This document shows positions 51,356-61,880 of a stretch of DNA of 64,000 nucleotides, one piece after another. The notes beneath the pieces were generated by a model. It saw nothing but the letters and a program-made list of their open reading frames with translations, did no database searches and was not told the origin of the DNA. The position numbers were made by a program, and so were the translations under genes. The DNA is from Fratercula arctica. Its lineage: Eukaryota; Chordata; Aves; Charadriiformes; Alcidae. Numbering within the stretch: position 1 is the stretch's first letter; each line of letters begins with the position of its first letter. The stretch is from contig CANTUZ010000004.1 of NCBI GenBank assembly GCA_947846985.1, positions 81,759,659-81,823,658 on the forward strand, read 5' to 3'.

Positions 51356-53200
51356 TTCTAATTTTCTCCCTGCATAAGCTCACAACCATCTTCATGGGCT
51401 CCAAGTTACTCAGGCCTCAGGGGGCATCAAGGTCCAGTGACACGACCTTGTACCAGCCCCAAGGGAAGCAAACCCACAGAAACAAGAGGCAGTAAATTCT
51501 ACATAGTTCAGACAACATCTTATCCTGGAAAAGCAGTGTTAATTCCTGGTAGCATGAGAATAGCTGAGTTACGGCACTAGACACTGTAAAGTACCCTACA
51601 CCATTGTGCTCTTTCACTTTTTAAGGGGTTTTGCACATATAGAATACAGACCTCCAAGGTTTAAAGAATTCTTCTAGTCCAAAACCCATCAGCTTTCATT
51701 TTCATGGAACAACTCAGGAGATACAAAGATTTCAGCTTGTCTTCCTTTAACATAGGTGCCTAGTGACTTTAAGGAATAATTTTTCTTTGTACTTGTAAAA
51801 TGTCTGTCTATAAAAAAATAGAAGTCCTATATCAATACAAATTTGTCTAATAACTTGGTATCAAAACCCAGCTCTTCCCTGTCTCTTGTAAACATTTCAA
51901 ATATTTCTTTCTAACTTAACAAACCATATTTTTCCAGTTTCTGAGCTTCAACGTTAGTGACAGGTATATACACTGAAAAAGCCCCAAACCCCAAGTTAAT
52001 TATCCCAAATAAGTCTTATCAGAGCAGCACATGAGTTCTGACAGTTGTCATTTCACCAGGAAAAAAAAATAATGCACACCATTGCAAATTTTCCATCTCA
52101 ACTGCTGCATCCTTAAATCAACCGAAAAGCCCACAACTGTTTATTTACATCCTCTTTAATGATTAAAAAAGGCATTGCCATTAGGGTTGTCTGAATGTGA
52201 CTTCTGGTTTTACATATTCTGGCTCACGTTATTCTTCTCAGCCACAACTGTGTGCCTCTGTGAGCACCAGTGAGGATTACACAGATGAAACACAGACCCC
52301 AAATTTGGCTAATGATGCTGCTCTGCTGGCAGAACATACCAGCCTACTACCATAGAGACTGACTAATCTTCAAATAACTTAACAATTGCTAAATTTATTC
52401 TTTTCCTAAACCATGATGAGGAGATTTGACAAACCGATTTTGTTAATGGATGAGTCTCAAAAACCCTGACAAAATATGCTGCAGAAACAGAACGAAGCGG
52501 GATCTCTGCCACAACGAGATGTCTCAGTAGAACGCAGCAAGGGTGTTCTAAGAGAGGCTTTGTTGATACCTCTCTTCACAAAACCCTGCACAGAAGCTCA
52601 TTTTCTTTGTTACCAAACTAAGCTAAGAGATTTGATACTGTATTTCCAGAACTCATGCTAAATAGGCTGACCTCATCTGACTGAAATAACATCATTTCCC
52701 TGGACAGTAACCAACAAGTGGTGAATTCCCTTCAGGTCCATCTTCAGCAGGGAGCAAGGAGAGCATTCTGGTCTTAAAATTGCCTGAAAATGGGTAGGTT
52801 CTTTCTCCAGAGAGATGAGAACTGACCCTCAGCTCCCTCCAGGCAAAGAAGGGAAGTGAACCTGGGCCTACACATGCTCTCACCACCACGATAGCGCCAG
52901 AGAGAAAAGTGCTGAGATAAAACCTACCTCCACTGCATCTCTCTTACAGAAAGCATGTTGAGATACAGCTTCAGGGTCACTGTTGATGGAAGCAGCCTGC
53001 ATCTGCCCCCAGCCAGGCTTCTCAAGAAGGATGCAGTGAAGGAATCGCATTCTGAGCACTTTTTCCCAGCCACTTCCATGCAGGCCCATTCCCCATCCTG
53101 AAGTCAGGCAGGGCACGGTAAGCACAGAACAGAGACACAGAATCCTCAGGGCCACAGAGGCTTCTGGAACACCCTGTAGTCATCCTAAGTGTTAAGCGTT
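51356..53200. other. Single-copy spacer between two direct CR1 copies
   Basis: AT-rich, with open frames of up to about 90 codons and no known motif. This 1.8-kb spacer plus one CR1 copy is the segment that unequal recombination between copies 6 and 7 would remove or duplicate. Confidence 0.4.
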
Positions 53201-53745
53201 GAAAATCATGGAACTGTCTAGGTTAGAAGGGACCTTTAAGATGATCGAGTCCAACCATCAACCTAACTCTGACAAAAACCATCACTACCCCACGTCCCTC
53301 AGCACCACGTCTGCCCAGCTTTTAAATACCCTCAGGGATGGCGACTTCACCACTGCCCTGGGCAGCCTCTTCCAATGCTTAAAAACTCTTTTGGTGAACA
53401 AATTGCTCCTGCTATCCATCCTAAACCTCCCCTGGCGCCACTTGAGGCCGTTTCCTCTTGTCCCATGGCCTGTTCCTTGGGAGAAGAGCCCGACCCCCCC
53501 TGGCTGCCCCCTCCTTTCAGGGAGCTGCAGAGAGCGAGAAGGTCTCCCCTCAGCCTCCTTCTCTCCAGGCTGAACACCCCCAGCTCCCTCAGCCGCTCCT
53601 CACCAGACTTGTGCTCCAGACCCCTCACCAGCTCCGTTGCCCTTCTCTGGACACGCTCCAGCCCCTCGGTGTCTTTCTTGTGGTGAGGGGCCCAAAACTG
53701 GACACAGCCCTCGAGATGGGGCCTCACCAGTGCCCAGTACAGAAG
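53201..53745 (-). mobile_element. CR1 LINE, 5'-truncated (copy 7)
   Basis: About 545 bp on the minus strand. The tail has decayed (gaaaatcatggaac) and the 3' ~200 bp diverge from copies 2 and 6 (gacaaaaaccatcac, aaaaactcttttggtg). From about 53420 onward the body is nearly identical to copy 6. The contrast between divergent 3' part and matching body suggests a different subfamily joined to the same body, or gene conversion of the body. Similarity to CR1 continues to about cccagtacag. Confidence 0.92.
53460..53745 (-). pseudogene. CR1 ORF2 C-terminal remnant (reverse-transcriptase protein end)
   Basis: The minus-strand frame encodes [16 protein letters not shown] and [19 protein letters not shown] followed by [17 protein letters not shown], the conserved tail region of CR1 ORF2. 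The frame stays open beyond the CR1 edge into unique DNA by chance. The same homopolymer run (C7 on the plus strand, at 53494-53500) shifts the reading frame after SSLKGG. No catalytic residues are present. It is a dead fragment. Confidence 0.8.
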
Positions 53746-56700
53746 CCCAGCACCTCCGACACCCAGGCTTCTTTTCAGACCAAGCCTTAACTCGATCCAG
53801 TCAAAGCACAAACACAAATTCCAGAGGTGGATTTCTGTGACTTTACCACAGTCAAGACACTACCCAAGGACTCCAAGCTGGTTAAAACCCATGAAGAGGT
53901 TTCTAAGATGACTTTCATATCATGAAGTCCCATGACAAGCCCTAGGCTGGAAATTCAACATGAGAAATAATTGGAATACTCTCTTCAGTGTCCCTACTGA
54001 TCCACTGAGATTTTGGGGGCATTAAAAAAAGAAAAAAAAAAAGAGAATAAGCAAAATCAAATTTTCTTGACATGCTGCTTCTAATAACTCTTCCAGAGAG
54101 AAGCCCATGTGCTCTCTACATCGTTCCAGGGGGATTAAGAAGGCTGCTATTACAGTAAGCAGTGTATCCTTCTATCACAGCTTACTACAGCAAGTTTTAT
54201 AGAGCATCAATACAGAATAAAATAAGGAAAGAGAGAGAGAGAGAAAACAATCTAGACAGACAATTCCAAAGAAATTAGAGATCTGACATGCCTAAAAAGG
54301 TTTATGGTTTAATACAGTCAGAAGGTGGAGGGGAAGACTAGGAGGAGAACAACTACTTGTTCCATTAAAGCATGATTTTGTAATGCTTTTCCTTTTCTTA
54401 GCAGTTACGAACACAGTTTTTCAAGGCATGTTTTTAAACTGTTAGCAAATTTCTGACAACAATCTAAAATTACTATGTCCAAAGTCAGGAAACTTCACAG
54501 ACAGCAATTCTTTCCGAATATCGCACTGAATTATCTTTACTTTTTCATTGACAAATTCCATGTCGTTAATAGGTGTTAATCACAACTTCATCAGTATGCA
54601 GAGTGCCTTCTATTGTGTGGATGCTGATTACAGGTAATTTGGCAGCTGTTATAATGTGTTAGCTGCTTCAGCAATGCAGAATATATAATGACAGCTTTAC
54701 TTTCTGAATTTTTATTTAGTCACGAATCTCTTTCTCCCTACAAACATTCAGTTCGGGTGGAAGCAAGCCATGATGCTCCAGTATTAATGGGTAAGAGGAG
54801 AAGCCCAGCATGTTTTACAAGTCAATAGGAATCTGTGGTCTGTGTCATCTGACCACAAGTCAGTCGTGAGGGCTGAAATTAGGGGTTTGCAGAGATGGTT
54901 TGAATTCCCAGCCCCTGGAAACCACGATCCTCCAGTCCATTTGATAACTGCATGAGATAAACCCACAAGGTACCTAAAAGAAGAAAGGCAGACCCTGCAA
55001 TAACCATTATTTCATCCCTGCAAAGTAGCTAGGAATTGAAACATAGAGGAGGACAAAGAAAACAGGGCAAACAAAAAATGTGTGGCTTTCCCTGAATCTG
55101 CTTACCGATTTGCAAAATACAGGAAAGTCGTCGTTTTACAATTTGTCTGGTTAAACCATATACTTCTCCCAAGTATTTCAATATGTTCTAATTGAAACTG
55201 GTTGTATTATAGCTTTGGTCTATGCTAAAACCAAAATAATTTGTAATTTTCTTATTGGTTTATATTACATTCATTAAGAAAAGAATTGAAACATACTCCA
55301 ATTCATTTACTCTAACCATTTACCTCGGAAAGGATATTTTACCTTTCCAGTCGTATGATTACAGAACACGCTAGTTTTGCATGAGCTCTGTACATGAGCT
55401 GGACACTGAGTCGCAGAGTAGGTCAATCTTGGGGAAAAAAGCGAACTAAAGGAAACTAGTTTGCTTTTTCAGCACTTCAAAAGCAATTATTTTTTAAAAC
55501 CATGAGATGCTGAAGGTCGCACTCACAAATGTCATTACATTCTTGATAAAAGGTGCACAGGTTTTCAATCTGTGTGCCCTAAAGCAGTCTGCGATTCTCC
55601 TTATCGTTTTTTTTCTTTCCTATCAAAGTCGAACTTATTTTTAAGAGATTTTTCATGAGACAGCCCCTTACTGTAACAGCAACGTGCAATGTCTTGCTTC
55701 TGTAAATTTAAGTTCTGTTTGAAAGCATTATTGCTTTCCTCAAGTTGCAGAGCAGGTTTAAAGAGAACAATAGTCTCTAAAAATAAACATAATATATAAC
55801 AGTCTCTCAGGCAATGTCAAATGCAATGGAAAAAGAGTGATGAGAGTTCTCCAACAGGAGTTTTAATGAACCTTTTTTCTCTCTTGTGTCAGTGCAAGTA
55901 TCATTTATTTTTAAAGCAATCGGTCACAGCTTTCTGTTAGAATGATGGCCTCTTGACTGATTTTGCCGAAGTGCAGAACAATAAGGAATAATAATATTCC
56001 CAAGCTGGAAGTCAGTAATGAACAAAATTTGAAGTCAGCTAAAATGAAGTAGTGTATGAGCTTAGCTGTAAAGTATATGGGATATAAGTCTTCAGACTAC
56101 AGGACATAAGCCAACCACTAACTGACAAGGATTAGGAAGAAATAATTTTCCCTGTGGGCATGTTATTCCATAATCATCCATCACAGGAACTGAAAAAAAA
56201 AAAAAAAAATCCTCTATAACACCTCTTGCTGATGAAACTGATATAAAAACAGATTTATCCAACACAGAAGTTCATATTTTGTTAATATACTGTGACTATT
56301 CATTGCAAATAAAGTGAAAAAGGCAAACAGTTACAACAAAAGGCAAATACTTACAAACAAAAGGTAACCAATGTTTCTTTAAGAAAACTTTACATAGTAA
56401 AATTAAGGAGTAGTAATTTTTACCTAGTTCCTAATAATGCCCAGGTTTTTAAAGTGACTTTTTATAAAAAGTGGGGAACTTTCCTTGGGAAACCGCTGCT
56501 TCGTAGGAACTGTAAGACACTGGCTCGTTGCTAAGCCGCCTGAAGGAGGTGGCAGAGCTGGTACCATCGGAGGACTTAAGGAAGAACCAGAAGTACACCA
56601 GGCCCCTGCAGCATCTTTCCTAATTGCAAAGTCCTTTTGCTCTAGATACGATCCCCCGCTATTAAAGGCCTTGTCTCTTTATGGTTCCCTGATGACTGCA

Positions 56701-59266
56701 TGTATAATTGATCACTGCATCATAGAAGGTGTTTGAAATGAGCTGCTTTTGCAGGAACAAGAACGATTGATGGCTTATAACAGCTCAGGGCCTGGTCCAA
56801 AAACAGTGATAAAATGCTGGAATTGTGCCCAGGAACAAGTGAAAGCCCCCAGACCAACAAAATGCACTTGAGGAGATTGCTCAAGGCAGAGGCATCCAAC
56901 AAAGGCTGTAGCGACAAGTTTTTCTGGTGTATATGAAAAACTCCCATGCATCGCTCTATTACGGTTTCCAGCAGCACCCTAACTGTACACAATTCACTGC
57001 CTGGAAAGAAAACCGAATCACATATGCGATCATTCTGTATAGGTTATGACACCCCAAGCTCACTGGCCCCTGGAGCGAGGGCTTGCACTGTCCTATGGAA
57101 TTTGACTGGCAGAGGGAAGCCAGTAGGTGACAACAGGACAGTGGTTCTTCCTTCTCCCCCCGCCCCATTTCAGCTAAGAGTACATGAACTGAATCAGAAA
57201 AAAATCCAAGACAAAGAAAAGCCAAATCAGAAACTGCTGAAGCTTTGCCTTGAAAAATGTAAGTCTGGTAAACTACGAGAGCTGCTGAAAGCTGATACAC
57301 TACAGCCAGAGTCCTCACCCTTGCTCCCATCTACTATTACTCTCCAGAAAGACACCACAAGTAAATCTGGTGGCAAAGTACAAATGATACTTTTTTTTTT
57401 CACATCAATTTGGCTGCTTGGAAGGAAGAGAGATATGAGGGAAATGGACATTGTTCCATAACAGAAATAGTTCAGACTGATTGCTCGGGGAACCTTAAAG
57501 ATTTAATGTAAGACTGAAAAATACTTAAGTGTGTTGCTAACCTGGCTGAAAACTTTTGTCAGACAGATTTCTTCATTTTCCTCTCAAGGAGGAACAGTGC
57601 AAGAATAACCCCATGCAGTTGGAGGTGTAAGACAATCACAGCTACCCTGTCCTAGGAAGGAAGGCCCCGAAGTAGCCAGTTCCCTGCAGCATCTACCAGA
57701 GAGCAGAGAGCCTCCACGGAACCCTCGTAGGGAAAAGCTGAGCAGTAACACTGCTTACATGATAATTATTACTCATCCGGTTCTTGTGTATCACTCTTCA
57801 TCTGCAACTGAAAACTGCTTTCCAACAGCAATTTTCCTAGCTAAAAAATAGGGGATGTCAACCAGAGAGAGAGGCAGCAATAAGCTAGACATCGCGGAGG
57901 GACAGGAGTCATGAAGGGAGGCTCAGGCGCCTGGGGACAGGCCAGCACCGGGTCATTCCCACCACTGCCCAGTAGGAGACAGATCTGCTCTTTGGAAATA
58001 GGCACGTCTCTCATGTCAGCTTAGCTTCTCAGGAAAAATACTGCTTATTCTCATTTCAATACACTTAAACAAGATTACGTGCAGATATTGCACGTCAGTT
58101 TTCAATCATTCTGTGATGTGGTTATACTTTTCCAACACAGTCTTCTACTATTAATTTTTATGCAAAATAGTCATGAGCAAATACAGCATGGCAAGGTGCT
58201 GGCAAGCCTTGATCCTGCAAAATCTCTCTTTCAGTTTTGTTACAGAATTGTCTGTTGCTGCGTTTTCTAACCTTTGAAGTAAGCAGGGCTTTTCACGCTA
58301 GATAATATTTTCCTTTGAGAATGAATACAATATGAACACAGTAATCGGTTTGTTTCTGCCTGTAGACTATCTAGGCACAATGTGAGAGAGTTTGGGGTTT
58401 TTTTAATATATACACTAAAAAAGCCAACCGCTAGAAAAATTACTGCTTTTTCTATGTCTTTGAAAGTCTAAATCATCCTTGTTTGTAGTTCAAATCAAAT
58501 TCGTAAACCAACAAGAATTCATTCAAATTTTGCTTGGAAAAAATCCCATCCCTGAAACCACTTGGAAGAAATGCTGCTGCTCAGGTACCTACAAATCTCC
58601 TCCGTGAGTTACAGTGAATATCATAGCTCAATTATTTGTAAAATTTATTAATTAAACCACATGATAACTACTGATCTTTATCTCATTAATATCAATATTT
58701 TTTTTTTTCCCCCGAAGTTCTGTATTTATTATTTCCAATACAGTCTTATGTTTTGTTTTCTCTTTCAAACCAGAAGGTTTAGGCTTCAAACTTCTCATTC
58801 TAGTTGCTTATAAAGTACCACATAAATTGTTGGCATTTAACATGAACTACATCAGAGCAAAAACATTGTATGCAGGACTGTTAGCAACCATCAGCTTAAA
58901 ACTACAGGCTTTTTAAGTCTTCATAAATACGGCTTTACTGAGCCAAAGCCTTTCAAAAGCAGTTATACTGCTAGATTAATACTACTTGATCTTATTTTTA
59001 AACCTATAAGAGCCGATACTTTGGCAAGCTATTATTAGGTTAACTGCCATACTAACTGATTTCTTTTATCCACAGCAAAGACTCAAAGTCATCAGTGGTT
59101 TCAACTTCTCCCTCAGCTTTGAAATATCACGTGTAGGGATGAGAAAAGGGCTGGGGTCAACGCTTTCCAAGCCTCGGCCTCCTGACAGATTTTCTTCAGA
59201 TGACTGTGATGTTGCCCGGGGTTTGGCAAGAGCTATTATTGCTGGGGTACTTCATTGTGTACACCG
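53746..59266. other. Long single-copy stretch, no gene seen
   Basis: Simple repeats are (GA)n at 54230-54245, A17 at 56193-56209 and a 21-bp tandem at 56317-56369. The section 54530-54720 has a balanced, non-repetitive texture with homeobox-type TAAT words and could be a conserved non-coding element; this cannot be judged without alignment. The plus-strand open frame 56946-57461 (171 codons) is Lys/Leu-rich near its middle and is unrecognised. Confidence 0.4.
56317..56369. repeat. Imperfect 21-bp tandem repeat, about 2.5 copies
   Basis: Units begin aaaaaggcaaacagttacaac at 56317 (quoted from 56318: aaaaggcaaacagttacaac), aaaaggcaaatacttacaaa at 56338, and aaaaggtaacc at 56359, after which the pattern fades. 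Likely replication slippage. Confidence 0.8.
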
Positions 59267-59290
59267 GTTTTCAAAACGTATTTTGAAAAC
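59267..59290. repeat. Palindrome with 10-bp perfect arms
   Basis: The arms gttttcaaaa and ttttgaaaac are exact reverse complements around the 4-nt centre cgta. The flanking bases do not extend the pairing. Confidence 0.9.
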
Positions 59291-59790
59291 AGCGGGGAGA
59301 ACGAAGATTTGAGAGGTTGCTTGGAGCACAAAAGAGGACGTAAAAGGAGGTACAAAGGTTGATGCTGGAAACAAGTCAAAAGAAACCGCTTGACAGATGG
59401 CATCCCAGAAAGGAAGGGCTTGATGGTAAGATTCAGATATGAAAGAGAAAGTCAGTCCAGATGGTGACTGACAGCACTGATTACAGAACCCAGCTCCTAT
59501 TGAAGGCAACGGGAGCTTCACTCCAGTAATGAGGATGATGGCAACGAAGACTATTTTTTTGAAAATCCTGTTGTCTTGCTATGAAATACTCTGGAAGCAC
59601 TCGTGTAATTCTAAAATTCAAGCCCTGACACCTGGTCAACAGTATAGTTGACAGTAACACAGTGCAGTTCGTATATACAAGCTAGGACTACATAGCAGGC
59701 ACGCGTTTAGGAGAGAGCGAAATAAAACAAATTACTGCATCATAGGTAAAGATGCAGTGCAGGAGCAGGTATTAGCAAACAACCTTGCAT
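59291..59790. other. Single-copy stretch with a possible old repeat core
   Basis: The piece cagctcctattgaaggcaac followed by gggagc (59490-59516) resembles the ctcctattgaagtcaatggg-type core of an ancient amniote repeat. It is too short for a firm call. No exon is seen. Confidence 0.3.
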
Positions 59791-59935
59791 TGCTCTGGGG
59801 AGGCCTTATTGTGGCCTTTCAATATATAAAGGGGGCTTATATGAAAGATGGAAAGAGACTTTTTACCAAGGCCTGTAGTGTGGCACTGGATGGGCTTTAT
59901 AGTCCCTTCCAACCCAAACCATGCTATGGTTCTAA
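59791..59935 (+). mobile_element. CR1 LINE remnant with internal deletion (copy 8)
   Basis: The left half, tgctctggggaggccttatt through aaagggggcttatatgaaag, matches the part of avian CR1 coding for the late ORF2 region. The right half, ggatgggctttatagtccc through aacccaaaccatgc, matches the 3' untranslated end. The intervening few hundred bases of a normal CR1 are missing, with the junction near 59880. The tail is a decayed ctatggttct. It reads in plus orientation. This is an older copy than 4 and 5. Confidence 0.85.
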
Positions 59936-61097
59936 AACTAAATTCTGGGAGAGTTCTTTAAAAACACCTTTAGATGTACTGCTCTGCATTAGCAACTTCA
60001 CATTATGCTATTCACTTTAAAAAAAAATAGGAAAGGGAAGAAGAGATGAGCTTTTATCTTCCCCGGTTACTGTCAGCAAACTCCTCAGTAGTGTTCTGGT
60101 AAGCACCTGGCAAATCCCCAACCAGCTCAGCCCAGAGAATCCTAATGAGTAAGGTTTTCTCTAAGTAACCTCTACTGAGGCAGGCAAAAAGAAAAGATTT
60201 TTTCTTTATTCTTAGCTGGTTAAGATATACATTCCTGTGGTAGATTCTATTCATATTGAAATACAAAATACAGCCTTGATATCAAACAAAGTTCAATACC
60301 AGAAAAATGGGAGCCATTTCGAAATAGCAAAACATCACCATACGTACTCAAGAGTTCAAGTTACAGAGGAATGAATGTACAGCTCTGTAGATACTCCACA
60401 GAGTAATTTAAATATTTTCAGGCCATAATCTCGTCTTTATATGCAATGTTTCAATGTAGGCAAGTATTTCCCTTCACTACTACAAAAAACCCACCCTGAA
60501 ATGAAAACCACAACCCCGCCAAGCTGTTCCACATATACTGACACAATTCCACGATCTCAAACTTAAGATGTTCCTTGTGACACTCCACCATATTCAACAT
60601 GTCCCTGTTTTATCCTGAGGAAGGAAAAACTAACACTATCTAGGAGAGAGGAAAAGAGAAAGTGTTGCATAAAGATTAAAAGCAAACCAAGTACGCAGAA
60701 GACCCTGGGATCCTATTGCTAGCACCTAACAGAGGATGGACATGATGGGCATCAGCGCCCCTGTAAGTGTCAATTAAAGTTTAGAAACTTGAACTTGGGT
60801 CTTTAGTCTCCCTCAAATATCAGCTCATGCACCGAGACGTGCATTTGTACTAGGAGAATGCACATTTGCACAGTATGACAGCTGCACTTAGTCTAAGGTG
60901 CGTGCTTTCTGTGTGCCACATCTCAGCTTCACTGGGGAGCTGCGACACTGACCCAATCTGGCATTTATTGTTCTTTCTGGCTTACCAGAACACTCTCCAG
61001 CACCCAGCAACTCAGTCAAAATCTCCTCCCATTCCACAGCTTGATTACCTGTCAGCAACTACCACGGATGACTAACTTACACATTATTTGTTTAAGA
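59936..61097. other. Single-copy stretch, no gene seen
   Basis: AT-rich with short open frames. The T-rich run near 60195 and A-run near 60020 are low-complexity. No repeat or exon was recognised. Confidence 0.4.
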
Positions 61098-61117
61098 ATG
61101 ACTTTTATAAAAGTCAT
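61098..61117. repeat. Perfect 20-bp palindrome
   Basis: The sequence atgactttta is followed without a gap by its exact reverse complement taaaagtcat. It ends at the position where similarity to the ancient CR1 element begins. Confidence 0.92.
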
Positions 61118-61880
61118 ACAAAAAGGTCCATCTAGCCAACGATCTGTTTCTGACAGTGATCACCAGCAAATCCTAAAGACAGATATAAATACACGGCAAA
61201 CAAACAACTTTGCTTCCCTACAATATCCTTCCAGCCTCCGGCGACTGGTGGTTCAAGGACTTTGCAAGCCAGAGGTGTTGCCTTCAGCCCCAATGGATTT
61301 TTCTTCCATGAATGCATTCAATTGTTTCTTGAAGCCCTGTAAGCTCTTAACATCCCCAGTCCCTGGTTCAGAAAGCTCCACAGTTTAATAACCTATTGTA
61401 TGCAGACCTGTACCTGTCACTTGTTTTGAACCCAGTACAGTATTTAATTTGATGCTATTATTTCTATTGAAAGAGAGAGTGAATGAAGTGATGCCTGCGT
61501 GTCTTTTCCATGTTCCTGTCTTCTCAGATACCTCTATGGTATTCTCAGTCCTCTCATCTGTCGCTCCACAATGAAGCCCTGACTTAATTCAGCCACCCTT
61601 GATAGGTATCTTTCCCCCCCATCTGTGATGATTACGACTGCACAAGAACCACATGCAGTATTTGAGAGTACACAATGAATTTACACAGTAGTCATAACAA
61701 TGTTATCCTCTTATCCCCTTGGAAATGAAAGCTAACATTTTCATAAAACTAATACAAGCATCAAGAGCTCCTTCCTGAGTAGCAATTACTATGTCAAAAG
61801 TTATTGCTGTATATGTAAAACTAGGATTATTTATTTCCCCATATACATTATTTTATATTTATCCACATTTTACTTCAGAG
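61118..61880 (-). mobile_element. Ancient CR1 LINE fossil (archosaur/turtle type)
   Basis: Words in the expected order for an old CR1 read on the opposite strand are visible: ggtccatctagcc and tctgacagtg near the 3' end; cttgaagccctgtaa and ctccacagtttaa; ctccacaatgaagccctga; accacatgcagtatttgaga; then catatacattattttatatt and tatccacattttacttca at the far end. In intact relatives this region encodes the later part of ORF2 and the 3' untranslated end. All frames are broken by stops and indels, so it is long dead. This family is also common in crocodilians and turtles, so the insertion may predate birds. The match is from memory; the boundaries are approximate. Confidence 0.72.
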
